Positions 1 to 11,709 of a stretch of DNA of 64,000 nucleotides are shown here, piece by piece. A program made the position numbers and the translations under genes. The stretch comes from Chrysoporthe austroafricana. Its lineage: Eukaryota > Ascomycota > Sordariomycetes > Diaporthales > Cryphonectriaceae. Position 1 is the first letter of the stretch. Each line of letters opens with the position of its first letter. The notes beneath the pieces are model-generated. The model made no database searches. It was not told the origin of the DNA and saw only the letters and a program-made list of their open reading frames with translations. The DNA is taken from positions 2,418,001 to 2,482,000 of the forward strand of contig JYIP02000008.1 in assembly GCA_001051155.2 (NCBI GenBank), given 5' to 3'.

Positions 1-1010
1 CCATATGTCGTATGTAGCAAACGTCTCCCCGTATGGGATGGTTTCATAGATTTGGTATCTATTATAAGCCTTCGGGTTCTTGAACTTCACGGATAAGCTT
101 TCTAACGCCAAGGCTCTGGACTCTGTAGACCTGACCCTAGAGCCTTAGAGATTGCTCGAGCTCAAGGGAGATCATGGGGCATAACATGGTTCAACCAGGT
201 TGCCCACCATTACTGCCCCGAGGCTTGAGTTTGGAGAGCTGACGCATTCCGTTCTGGTCCAGACAAGCTCGGACGGATTCGGCAAACTATAAAATCCTAC
301 AGCTGGAAGCTATCTCGCAAAGTACCTATCACTCTATTTGTCTCGTGCGGCCAGCTAGTCACACTCATGACCGCCAGCATGATCGCAGCTGCTATTGGCG
401 AGACATCGACCGGTTTTTCTCCGGATTCGTAGGATTGACTGGGTTGATGAATGGTAATACGCTTTGGTTCTGCTATTCGTGATCATCAAAGGTTCATAAG
501 TTGTGGTTCCAAAGGCATTAGGTAGAGATGAATGATGGAAGCTTAAGTGGAACCAGCTAAAATGAGCTAGAGCCCCGGTTGCACGGGTTAAAAAAAAAAA
601 AAATAGGGCGCACTCAAGGCCTCTTTGTGTGCTAATATTTTTTTTTTCCTTCTCTGCCAATTTTGCAACAAGATCATCAGCATGATCAATCAGCTGGATG
701 ATACAACCCTCGTTCTTTTCTACAGCTTCCAAACAACTGCTAATTCTCCTAAGACCGAGGCTTTTCTGAGCCCATCCCCTAATAATTTTCATGCAGACAG
801 ACACCCGAGGAGAGCCTGTTCACACTCACGAAAGGGAGGATGAACAAGGCAGCCCAGGACAAAGGTTAGAAGGGCAGGAAAACCTCGACTGAGATGCACT
901 GTTGTCACAGCACATCTTGAGGAAGTGCATCAAAGAGTCAATTACATGAGCTTCCACTGAGGTGCGATTAGAGCATGATGCTATAAGCATCCCGAAACAC
1001 GAGTTGTCGT
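1..1010. other. Left edge, no confident gene
   Basis: No recognisable gene. On the minus strand an ATG at 792 opens a 145-codon frame ending at 355. Its first 55 residues look protein-like (an amphipathic stretch with LEAVEKNEGCIIQLIDHADD), but it then runs into poly-Lys/poly-Phe made by the A and T runs at 590-601 and 640-648. It may be a first exon or a gene remnant. I could not extend it through a convincing splice site, so I do not call a CDS. Confidence 0.3.
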
Positions 1011-1091
1011 GCCTCTATGGCGTAGTGGTAGCGCGTCGCACTTGTATGACAAACAATGCGAAGGTCTCTCGTTCGATCCGGGATGGAGGCA
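1011..1091 (+). tRNA. tRNA-Thr (anticodon TGT) with 9-nt intron
   Basis: A complete cloverleaf folds by eye. The acceptor stem is 1011-1017 with 1084-1090 (one G-T pair) and the discriminator is A1091. The D stem GCGT/GCGC is at 1020-1023 and 1031-1034. The anticodon stem TCGCA/TGCGA is at 1036-1040 and 1057-1061, and the T arm is TCTCG/CGGGA around the loop TTCGATC. The anticodon loop has 16 nt, which fits a 7-nt loop plus a 9-nt intron (1047-1055) at the canonical 37/38 position. That makes the anticodon TGT. G1-C72, C2-G71 and G35-U36 agree with threonine identity. A TTTT run at 1095-1098 would end Pol III transcription. Confidence 0.9.
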
Positions 1092-1656
1092 TAATTTTGG
1101 TGTCATCAGCTGATGACATTTGTCTTTTTGGAAAGATTGTGGGTGTCTTTCTGCGCTGCCAATATATTATCTTCAAGTCTTAAGACCGATGCCTCTCTGG
1201 CTCAGCATGCATCTCCGTCATAGCGTCAATGCTCTCAACCTCGGAGCTTTTGATTTCGGTAATACACCATCTTGATAAGTCAACACTAAACATTTTCCTG
1301 ATAGCTGTGACGTCGATATGGAGATATGTTCTAGGCATTAGATGCCAATACCCATGATCAGATTCTCTGCTTTGGGAGATAAAGGACATCAGCAGGTTGA
1401 ATCAGCGACATTGATATTCTGGACGCTGGCTCGAGTGATGCACACGAGAAGCAGGCCTTAGAAGCACATATAGGCATCCCAAGAGAGCCGTGCTGGTGTA
1501 AAGAATTAGAATGTGGATTATGCACATGCGGGTCTAGGGATTCTAGCATAGAGTTTGCTGTCCAATTTTAAAACCTTTATCTTCCACCAGGTGTACCATA
1601 GAAGGAGACATCATCCAGCCAGCTGCTTGCACGCTTCTTTTGGCACCCGCGCATGG
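1092..1656. other. Intergenic, nothing recognised
   Basis: This lies between the tRNA-Thr terminator and the 3' end of the peroxidase gene. Only frames of 60-75 codons occur, on both strands, with no familiar motif. It is presumably the peroxidase 3' flank. Confidence 0.5.
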
Positions 1657-2914
1657 TCAGTTTGCGTCCCAGTCGCCTTCGAATACATCGTAGATGATCT
1701 GTGAGCAATCTTGCACTTGCTGCACATTGACGCCCTGAAGGATTACCTTGATCATGCTATGATTCAGTTAGAATGTGTTGCTTTGCTCAGGATGTCTAAG
1801 CACATGGAAAGACAAGCGAGCACAAAAAGCAAATTTGGGGGGTGGGGGCGGGCAGGGAGGGGATGATGTAGACATACGCCTCGATGTATGCCAAGTCCCA
1901 GGCCTACTGATCACGGGCATACAACTGCCAGAGGTCGGTCGATGCAGGATCCAGAGCCAGAGACTTGTCGCTGGGTAGGATGGCAGGTGCGTTGCCGACC
2001 AAGACCTCAGTGTAGTAAGTGGTACTGTCCATGACGCCGGGCGTGGTGTCAAACGGCACACGAGACAAGTTGCCACCAACACTGTGGGCACCCACCAGCG
2101 CTACAAGGTCTATGATCGAGAATCCTCTGGCGCCGAAAATCTCGATCAAGGTAGAGGCGTCATAGAAGGCATGTGGGAACTGGCCGTCAGGAGACGGGGT
2201 TGGGTTGTCCTGTCTTCCGACGAAGAAGGGGATGTACGGACCCCATGGGCAGGCCTTGTTGGCGATGGCTGGACTGCGTCAGCTGCAAACCTAGGGATGG
2301 GAGGAGATGGTGAACTTACAGCCAGCGAAGTTGATCAGGTCAGCAGCACCGACACGGTACTCATTGTATATCTCGTAGAGAACGCCACAGATGTGGATCA
2401 TCTGCTGGTTCTCAGGACGCGTGGTGCACTCGTCAGTCAGGATGATGGAGCCGTCACAGCCGCCATCGGGGAAGCAGTCGTGGAAGGGCAGTCGAACAGC
2501 CTGTGCAGCAAGCTGTGTGCACTCGCCGTAATCGTCGATGAAGTATTCTTTGAGCTCCTTTGCGATGTATGTCCAGACCTCGTCGCACTGTGGTTGTCCG
2601 TACGGAGGGCTGCAGGGAGGATCGCAGGGATAGTCACAGCCAGGGTCACAAGGAGAACCATAGTCGGGCTCGCAAGGAGAACCGTAGTCGGGCTGGCAAG
2701 GAGAGCCATAGTCGGGCTGGCAAGGAGAGCCGTGGTCGGGCTGACAAGGAGAACCATAATCGGGCTCGCAAGGAGAGCCGTGGTCGGGCTCGCAAGGATA
2801 ATCACAGCCTGGGTCACCTCCAGGATAGCGGCCTGGAGGGCACTGCTCGGCCATGGCTCCGGCGAGCACGAGACCGGTGATCAGGACTGGCCGCAGAGAA
2901 ATGTGGCTGAGCAT
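1657..2914 (-). pseudogene. Secreted class II-like haem peroxidase with in-frame stop
   Basis: Three exons: 2914-2320, 2268-1878 and 1756-1657. The introns have canonical ends, and the second has a perfect CTAAC branch site. If the stop is read through, the product is 361 aa. Residues 1-23 look like a signal peptide, followed by six tandem copies of an octapeptide (41-88). The peroxidase domain then shows distal Arg141 and His145 (RLPFHDC), a calcium-site-like GGCDGS, and proximal His260 (VGAHSVGG). Residues after 310 again fit the family C-terminus. However, codon 320 (1904-1906) is TAG inside otherwise continuous homology, so translation would stop at 319 aa and lose the C-terminal helix region. 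CAG to TAG is a change that RIP or a base-calling error could make. Family members oxidise aromatic substrates with H2O2 outside the cell. I see no Mn-site or lignin-peroxidase residues that I could assign. Confidence 0.75.
2651..2794 (-). repeat. Six tandem 24-bp units encoding C(E/Q)PD(Y/H)GSP
   Basis: The repeat lies between the signal peptide and the peroxidase domain. The copies read CEPDHGSP, CEPDYGSP, CQPDHGSP, CQPDYGSP, CQPDYGSP and CEPDYGSP, with no gaps. They are flanked by further Cys/Pro/Asp-rich residues (DPGCDYPCDPPC). The units differ by single bases, as expected from slippage or unequal crossing-over. Confidence 0.9.
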
Positions 2915-3605
2915 CTTGGCGAGATGAAAAGGTTCAAAGGATGATGCCTCCAAAAAATAAATGAGAAAGGAATGTTTGTTGGAGATGTGACGGCCGCAGC
3001 AATAGCAAAAGAAGAGGAAGAATGCTGCAGTCAAGACTCGGCTCGGTTGGGGCGTGAGGGTGTCGAGAAGAAAGCCGTGGAGGTAAACACGGAGGACGCA
3101 GGGTCTGAATTTTGGACGGGAGATTTATGGGAGCCTAGCTTGACTCCTCCTGCCTCTGTTGATGCAGAGAGGTCGTTGTGGCTTCCATCTTTGGCTGCCA
3201 CTTACTTTCCCGCCACTGGCCCAGTGCGACTGCTCGCCCTTTGACACGAGGTTGAAAGCAGCAGTGCAGCAGGAGGAAACGTACTTGGCGAGAAGGTACT
3301 CCTCAGCTGGTGGCTCAGTTTCTCCTTCTCAGGTGAAACTTTCTGGGTGAACTGCCAGGAAAAGCTGATTCTGGATTCAAGTGAATTAGGTTGGAAGACG
3401 GTCCGAGGAATCTTTCAACTCCGGATGAATTGAACGCTTTCCATCCCATGGTGGCAGTCCCGTGTTCGTTCTCGACAAATCACCCTCCCCCACCGACCGT
3501 GACGCTGCATGGAAGTGGCGGATATGCGATAGCAGAAGGTTGAACGTTGCAGAATTGATGTATTCACAACCGCTGATGAAAGAAATTACAGTACCAATCT
3601 ACTCG
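2915..3605. promoter_or_regulatory. Peroxidase 5' flank
   Basis: This region is upstream of the minus-strand peroxidase. Short plus-strand frames overlap it but show no motif. I did not find a convincing TATA box or a defined operator. Confidence 0.35.
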
Positions 3606-3959
3606 CTAAAGCCCTTCTTCCGTCTCTAATGGGGGGCTCTCTACCCCCCAATCCTGCAAGAAATATGCACCAAGCAGCGCAAGCACGAACCCTGTAGTGA
3701 AGCAACACCAGAATTGCCACGTTAGAATAAGGCCACAGATTGGTGGTTGTTTTGTCACGATCTCCGCTGGGCTCGTGTCCTTGTTGTGCGCCTCTGGAGT
3801 TTCTCCAAGCGTTGCGAGAATGGGGATGCCAATCAAGACGCCGCCATCACGCCGCAGAGTCTTATGCGCGTCATCAAAGCCCTCCCGCCAGACAGACAGC
3901 GAGATCGTCACATTGATCGTAGGCGCCTTGCGCTGGGTCTGGGTTGCTGCGTGCATCAT
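3606..3959 (-). CDS. Possible small membrane protein, unrecognised
   Basis: An intronless 117-codon frame starting at two adjacent ATGs (3959 and 3956). The N-terminal half is polar. Residues 81-101 form one strongly hydrophobic segment (WQFWCCFTTGFVLALLGAYFL region), followed by an acidic tail. I recognise no family. A competing plus-strand frame (3697-4032) overlaps it almost entirely but has no ATG at its 5' end. This may be a chance frame or a gene remnant. The main argument for it is its length with a sensible transmembrane segment. Confidence 0.25.
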   Translation of the reverse strand: MMHAATQTQRKAPTINVTISLSVWREGFDDAHKTLRRDGGVLIGIPILATLGETPEAHNKDTSPAEIVTKQPPICGLILTWQFWCCFTTGFVLALLGAYFLQDWGVESPPLETEEGL

Positions 3960-4678
3960 GGCAGCGGTGGCCGGAACGTTGATGTTTATTTTTAAGTGCT
4001 TAGGTTTTTTTGAGAATAGTATGAGTGGATAGGTAGATGAGGAGGGGATGCAGCACGAGGTGAAGAGTCACCGCCAGTGGTCATCTCTTGAGAACATTAA
4101 GTTGATCGTGCTACCAAAGCCGCCAATCAGCATAATTTCAACTCGTTCGTCGGGCTCGTACTTGCATCCCGAGTTCTCCAGTTCTGCATCGAATTCGGGC
4201 GCGGGCTCACTCGTCTCGAACCAGTCGCTGAGGACTAATTCTCCAAGGCATTCCCCACTATCGATGTAGAATTGAGGGACACAGAAGTGCCGGTGCAGAT
4301 GAGGCGGCTCATGTGAGATAGAAGTTAGACAGTGGAGTCTGCGGTTGGATGAGCTCGACTAATTTCTTGGTGGTCACGGCCGGGCAAACTCTGGCTTCGT
4401 CGACAGCGATATCAGCCCGATCTGGCTCCTTGATGGGATATGCTCAGGTCAAACAATCGGCGTTCCCTAGACGCACATGACTCAGGATACCAATTAATGA
4501 CAGCGAATTGAGTTCTATACATTCTTTAGGCTAAGGCGTAGAACGCAATGTCTAGAAAACAAGGCCTCGCTTCGGTTGCTGGCGTATAGGCAATGCCCGA
4601 TTCACGGGGTTCCCAGTGCCTAGTAGCTTGTTGTCAGCATAGAGATGGGATCAATCTCGAAGAGTCTCATCTCGCCAA
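3960..4678. other. Intergenic, 3' flank of beta-mannosidase
   Basis: No gene recognised. Only short frames with no motif. Confidence 0.4.
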
Positions 4679-7294
4679 CTAAATCATGCCCAGGTATCGC
4701 GTCGCAAAAACTGTGTCCTTCCTCGCGCCCTTGACGCCTATACTCACAACCTCGCCAGGAACAATATCCACAAGGTTGTCCTCAAACTTCACCCCATCAT
4801 CCTCACACTCGAGCGCGAGCCCCTTGACGGGCACCTCGGCACTGACGTCGACAGCCGTTCCCTCCTCGTTTAGCACGGCCTTCAGCTCCTGGGGCTTCTG
4901 CAGGTGCAGGTACTTAAGCGGCTCGGGCCAGTTGACGTAGCGCGCGAGCTGCCTCCCGCTGTCCCTGGAGACAATGTATGCCGCGACCACAGTGCGGGCC
5001 TCCTCGCCCCTGTCCGGGTGGGCGACGGGGACTTCCATGGTGAGGATCTCGGTGGAGCGGTTCTCCTTGAGAAGGACGTCGGACTTGGCGGTGTCCGAGA
5101 AGGTCTCCTCCCCTGTCTCCACGTCGAAGGCTTTGACGATGCAATCCACCCTGACGTCGTCCAGAGTGAGGTTCGAGCCCCAGATCTCGATGACGCTCTT
5201 CACGTCGACATCGACGCGCGTGTACTTGTCCCTCGGGTGCCGGTGCTCCCGCCTCGTCATGCCGATGCTTAGCGGGGCCATCTCGCGCTTGACGGTGAAG
5301 TAGGCGTGCTTTGGCCGCAGGTAGTAGTCCACGATCGACCAGCTCGTGACCGGCCAGCAGTCGTTGATCTGCCAGACCAGGGCACCTGCCGAGTACTCCT
5401 TCCCGGGGCCCTTCCACTGCCGCTTCCACAGGCGGTACGCGGACGCGATGCACTCGCCCTGCATAAGCTGGGTGCAGTAGATGAACTGCTCGATGGGATC
5501 GGGGGCGTACCGGAAGTTCTCGACGAGGTAGAGGGCGATGCGCCGCTCGTGTCCGTCAGCCTTGTTGTGGAAGTCGACCGTGCTGCTCTGTGGGTAGCGG
5601 TCCGGGTCGTCTCTGCCGAGGGGCAGATAGGACTCGATGGTCTTGATGTGAGGGAAGGCTTCCATCCCGAACTCGGAGACGAAGCGCCCGACGAGCTTAT
5701 CGAAGTTCTGGTACTTCTCTTGGCTGCCGTGCCAGACATTCCACTGATGGATGTCGCTGTGGAAGAGTTAGCTGGACATCTCTGACTGGTTGTTCAGAAG
5801 TTCATACCCAACAGTTGGATCCGTCGTGGGCTTGCCACCGCCCCAAGGGCTTCCAAAGTGGTAGTACGTGTCGGGGATGAGTTCTGCGCACACATCGGCG
5901 AGGACCTTCTCGTATATGTAGCGTGCAGGAAAGTCCGTCTTGAGCCAGGACTCGGCGTCCTTGTTGTCGTAATCATATGTCAAGCCTTCCGACTCCTGGT
6001 ACTGGTAATCCTCGTTGTTGCCCGCCCAGATGACAATGCTCGGGTGATGGCGCAGGAGCTTAACGTTCTCCTCTGCCTCGCGCCTGATGGACTTCAGCAT
6101 CTCGGGGTAGGTCGGGTAGTTACCGCATCCGAACATGAAGTCCTGCCAGATGAGTATGCCGTACTCATCACAGGCATCGTAGAAAGCCTGATCTTCGTAT
6201 ATGCCGCCGCCCCAGACACGGATCATGACCTGGTTGCCATCCGCCACGAGCTTGACCCAGCCGTAGTACCGCTGCCGACTAATCCTCGGCAGGAAGTTGT
6301 CTGCTGGGATCCAATCCGACCCTCCGCAGTATATCGGGATGTTGTTGACCCGAAAGAAGAACGAAGTGCCCGGCTGGCCATCCAATGGCCGTTGTACGAG
6401 TTCGACCCGGCGGAGACCAATCTTTTTGGTCAAGGTGTCGACTCCCTCGTCGGCATCATTGAGGAGTGTCGCGGTGACAGTGTAAAGAGGCTGTTTGCCG
6501 TATCGGGCAGGATACCACAGCGACGGGCTGGAAATATGAAAGGTGGCCTGTATAGCGCCATCTCCCTTGATGGTCTCGGCTGCCACAGTCTGTCCGTTCA
6601 AAGACACCTTGAAGCTGACCTGGTTCGCCGTCCCGTCGACTGAAGCATGTGCAACGACGGTGGCCGATCTCAAGTCCTCATCCACGCTGGTGTCGAAGGA
6701 GAGATCAGAGAGGCGAGACTCATAGATCTCCAGGTTGACTGGCCTCCAGGGACCACAGGTGTTTAGGACAGGGCCCCAATCCCATCCGAACTCATACTGT
6801 GCCTTCCTCACGGCCAGTCTCGAATTGTCGCCATTCCAGCACCCCCACTTGTGAGCGGGATGCTTCTCGACCTCCTTCCAGCCCCTGAGGTACGCACTGT
6901 CGAACGTGATGACCATCTCGTTCTCGCCCTCCTTGATCGTCGAGGTCACATCCACCCGCTCCGGCGTGAACATGTTGTCCGAGTCCAGGACCTTGGAGCC
7001 GTTCAGGGCCACCGTGGCGAAGGTGTCCAGCCCGTCAAAGGCCAACACGGCCCTGCTGCCGTTCCCGACACCCGGGGCCGTGAACCTCGTCCGGTAGACC
7101 CATGACTTCTCGCCGATCCACTGGACGTCGACCTCGTTCTTGCCAACGAAGGGGTCCGGGATGAGCCCGTGGTGCATGAGGTCAAGGTGGACATTGGTTG
7201 GGAACTGGGCCACGGCGAGGAAACTGGCGTCTTCCCCGTCGGCCTGCTTGAACTCCCAGTTCTCGCTGATGGGGATGACCTGTCGTGGTGCCAT
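4679..7294 (-). CDS. mndB: Beta-mannosidase, GH2, intracellular type B
   Basis: Two exons, 7294-5808 and 5756-4679, joined across a 51-nt intron that splits Gly496 (donor GTATGA, acceptor CACAG). The product is 854 aa, the size expected for fungal type B beta-mannosidases. It should release mannose from the non-reducing ends of beta-1,4-manno-oligosaccharides. The GH2 architecture is visible: a sugar-binding jelly roll, immunoglobulin-like segments, then a TIM barrel. The catalytic acid/base lies in WAGNNED (Glu428) and the nucleophile in VSEFGMEAFP (Glu524). There is no signal peptide at MAPRQVIPIS, which argues for a cytosolic enzyme acting on imported oligosaccharides. The frame stays open 83 codons upstream of this ATG, but the family N-terminus (ISENWEFKQ) begins here, so I chose it. 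The upstream part is Pro/Ser-rich and probably 5' leader. Confidence 0.93.
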
Positions 7295-8788
7295 GCTGTG
7301 AGGTGGTGGGCGCAGGGGAAATTGCCCGTCTTGTGTATAAAGAGGGGTTGCGGGTGGGGCTGACGATAGCGGCCTCGGGACGACGAGGGCAGAAGATGCT
7401 GCAGGCTGTGAGGGGGTGTTCCTCGTCATGACGGCTGAGAGGGGGGTTGAGGAGTGAGCGCGGGCAAATATGCCCTTTATATGAGGAGGGAGTCTGGGGA
7501 TGTTGTGGGTTGTGGGTTGGGGAAAGCTGCAGTGGGTTGCCATTTTGGGACGAGGCAGGTAGTGCGCCGTAGGTACTTGCAGTACTTAGTATCGATCAGG
7601 ACCCTCGGTTGCACCCACCTCTCCTCCTCCTCCTCCTCCTCCTCCTCCTCCTCCTCCCCTCCTCCTTCTCCCTCTTCTCCTCCTCTCCTTCTCCTCTCCT
7701 CCTGCTCCTCCTCCTCTTCTCCACCTTAGCCTTCCTGCCACGATGCGATGTCCCGCTTGCTGCAGGCACCGAGTACAGCACTACGGGAGATCGTTTCCTG
7801 AGATAGACTAAATATTCTGCACCCCATATCCCGAGTACTGCTTGCATGCTGCAGGGTGATGTATTCTGGACAAGATCGGCCACGGATGGCCCTGATGCTA
7901 AGCTGCCCCTCCTGCGCGACCGTGAAGATCTCAATCCTCTATGCGAGGGAGGAGAGGAGACTCGCGCGGGGCGCTGTTGACCTAAAGACCTGGATCCATG
8001 AGCCGGAATGTCGGCCAGAACTTCCTACGGACACGCCACGGCGCCGCGGTTTACATGGCGGAGCCGCTCTCCCCTGGTGGCTTGCTCCGAGGATCAGCCT
8101 CCACGGTGCCGGCACTGAGTGGAGAGTGGGTTGGTCTAGGCAATGCTCCGGCCGAGCAGGAATCGTGCGTGCAGCACATCGTATAATACACCATGCACCT
8201 CGCAGCCCTGTGACGGACGCACCACGCCTCTCCGCCCGCCTAGTTTTCTGGGCCGCGTCGATATAAGCATGGCTGGTTCGGTTGCACCCGACTCGGGAAG
8301 TGCCATGCAATGTAGCCTCATCTTGCCGATACGAGATGCTCGCGAGCGTGTCAGGATGTCTGCTTTGTGTTGTTGCCTCATGTCGATACGTGCCCAGCCG
8401 CGCAGCATGCGGCCGGCTCTCGCAGACTCACGGTACAGATGGCAGCCAGACCAGTGGCCGCCCTTGATTCCATCATCCTCAGCATTATTATACGACTTTC
8501 TTTAGCGCCGCCTCCCCTCACACGATTTCCGGGAGACATAAGCGACAGTGTAATACCAAGCCCATCGGTCCTATAGACGCCCCGCTTCTGCCAGCCAACT
8601 CACCGACTTTCTCCTTGTCGTATCCAGAAAGACATTCCCGAACGCCGCATGTCCAGATTTGTACTGTCGCAAGCTAAACACCATGACCGTGAAACACAAG
8701 GCTGGCTGGGCTGGCTCTCGCGCACATCGCTAGTAGCGCCAGGGCAGGCTGGGCAGGCCGGGCCGATCCTCGAGACGAAAAAGCCTCT
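7295..8788. other. Intergenic between beta-mannosidase and Rab gene
   Basis: This holds the beta-mannosidase promoter and a long pyrimidine tract (7619-7728). From 7730 to 8788 there are only short mutually overlapping frames with no family signature. Confidence 0.5.
7619..7728 (+). repeat. (CTC)n microsatellite and polypyrimidine tract
   Basis: A near-perfect run of CTC/TCC triplets spans about 7621-7656. It continues as an almost pure C/T stretch with TTCT and CCCT interruptions to about 7728. It lies about 330 bp upstream of the beta-mannosidase start. It translates to poly-Leu, poly-Ser or poly-Pro in the three frames, which explains the low-complexity frames here. Confidence 0.9.
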
Positions 8789-9901
<1,113 letters not shown>

Positions 9902-10759
9902 GCTGCCCAGCTCCTATGCGCTCGCGCGCGTCCCACGCCATCGTCAGCAGATCTGTGCGGTGACACTCCCGGGGGCGGTATGCGACGCGGGGCCGTCCGT
10001 ACCTGGTCGCGAGCCGTGATGTTGCTCTCCTCGCTCGCGGCGGAGGAGCGCCGCGGTCTCGTCATCCCGACGTTCGTGATTGATGCGTGTTCTCGTCGGT
10101 GTCTGTCTGCCTGTCTGTCGGTGTCGCTGGGCGTCTCGATGCGGCGAGTTGCTGGAATCTGGCAGGTCGTCTTCGTGGGGAATATAGACTTTCTTTCTAT
10201 TTTCTTCTTCTTTCGGTTTTTTTTTCTCTCGTCGAGTCCGACCGCGGGCGTGATAATCGCTATCTCATACACAAGCAATGTCACACGACGGAAATGCGTA
10301 TGTGCATGCATGCAGCGTGCTGCGTTGCGTTGCGTTGCGTTATCAGGGAAGCGGCACGCATTGGCGACCTTGAAACGGGCGTCACCAGTTCCACCCGCGC
10401 CGCCGCAGGCCGCCCGCCTCCCCCAATCGTTGTCTCCCCACCGCGGCCTTCAGAAGCAGCCCGCCCCGTTTCAGGCCCCACCGCCAGGTGCTTATCGCCC
10501 CCGTTTTAGCACCAGACACGCTATCAGAAGCCTATTTACAGGGGAGGGCCTGGCCCGCGGCTCAAGCGGCCCGCCGCCTGGCTCGACTGGCTGAGAGGGC
10601 GTCGCCCGTGATGGACCTCGGCTGGGTGCGTCAGCACCTCACCACGCCCTCCTGGCCGCGACTTATACCAGACCGTCGGAGATGGACTGGCTGGGCCTCC
10701 ACTGTGCCTTGAGTACACAAGCAGGAGGGAAGTCTACCTGATATCTGTTGTCAGCCATC
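9902..10759. promoter_or_regulatory. Divergent promoter region: Rab (-) and SDR (+)
   Basis: This 0.86-kb region separates the starts of two divergent genes. It contains T-rich tracts (10200-10230) and a short TGCGT repeat (10320-10337). It shows no coding motif. Confidence 0.45.
10320..10337 (+). repeat. TGCGT pentanucleotide repeat
   Basis: Three perfect TGCGT units plus a partial one, in the divergent promoter region. Confidence 0.8.
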
Positions 10760-11709
10760 ATGAAGATATCGGGCCGCACCTTCGTGATATCAGGCGGGTG
10801 AGTGGGTTTCACCCTCTTGGTCCTCTCAACACGGGATATTCACAAAATCACATGCCAAAATCCACCGCGCACCCTGAACACGTCAACCCCCTTCAAAACA
10901 TATCGACTGCTGGTGGCCATGCTTGCTGACCCGCTCATCCCAGGGCATCCGGCCTCGGGCGCGCGACGGCCCTCGAGCTCGCCCAGCACGGCGGGAACAT
11001 CTCCATCCTCGACCTGAACGAGGACGCCGGCGCTGCGCTTGTCAAACAGCTCGGCGGCGAGTCCCGCGCCAAGTTCTTCGCTGTCGACGTGACCGACACG
11101 GACAGCATAGCGGCGGCCGTGGAGGGGACGACGGAGTGGGTGGGCAGGACGGGGGCGCCGCTGGGCGGGATCATACCCGCCGCCGGGGTCGGGAACCCGG
11201 GCCTGATCCTCGATGGCAAGAACAGGCCGCTCCCACTGCGGTCCATCGACTTCGTCCTCGGCATCAACCTCCGCGGCACCCTCGACGTGGTCCGGCAGTT
11301 CCTCCCCCTCCTCGCGCGGGCCCCGCCTGCGCCCACGCCCCAGGGCGACCCCGAGCGCGGCCTCGTCGTCATGGTCGCCTCTGCTGCCGCCTTCGACGGC
11401 CAGATGGGCCAGACGGCCTACGCCGCCTCCAAGGGCGCCGTCGCGAGCATGACCCTGCCCCTGGCCCGGGACCTGTCGCGCTTCGGGATCCGCGTGGTCA
11501 CGATCGCCCCCGGGACCTTCGAGACGCCCATGACCGCCCTGATGAGCGACAAGGTCAGGACGAGCCTGGAGAAGAGCATGGAGTTCCCCAAGCGGGGTGG
11601 CACGGGCGAGGAGTTTGCGGCCCTGGTCAGGAGCTGTGTGGAAAATGTCATGCTGAACGGGACTGTCATCAGGTTGGACGGGGGGTCGCGGATGCCGAGT
11701 CGGCTGTAG
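10760..11709 (+). CDS. Short-chain dehydrogenase/reductase, NAD-type
   Basis: Exons 10760-10797 and 10944-11709. The 146-nt intron (donor GTGAGT, branch CTGAC, acceptor CCCAG) splits Gly13. The product is 267 aa, the classical SDR length. The nucleotide-binding motif GGASGLG spans the splice junction (residues 12-18). Asp36 at the end of the second strand favours NAD over NADP. The PAAGV segment (91-95) replaces the usual NAAG. The active site is Ser159, Tyr172 and Lys176 (YAASK), with Asn121. The sequence is closest in feel to type II 3-hydroxyacyl-CoA dehydrogenase / 17-beta-HSD10 proteins, which act in mitochondrial beta-oxidation and isoleucine breakdown. That assignment is by overall resemblance only. 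No obvious targeting peptide or signal sequence. Confidence 0.9.

Noticed and set aside
2084..2944. 286-codon plus-strand frame with repeats
   Set aside because: Antisense of the peroxidase octapeptide array; repeats arise from the array.
7454..7934. Poly-Leu, poly-Ser and poly-Arg frames
   Set aside because: Created by the CTC microsatellite.
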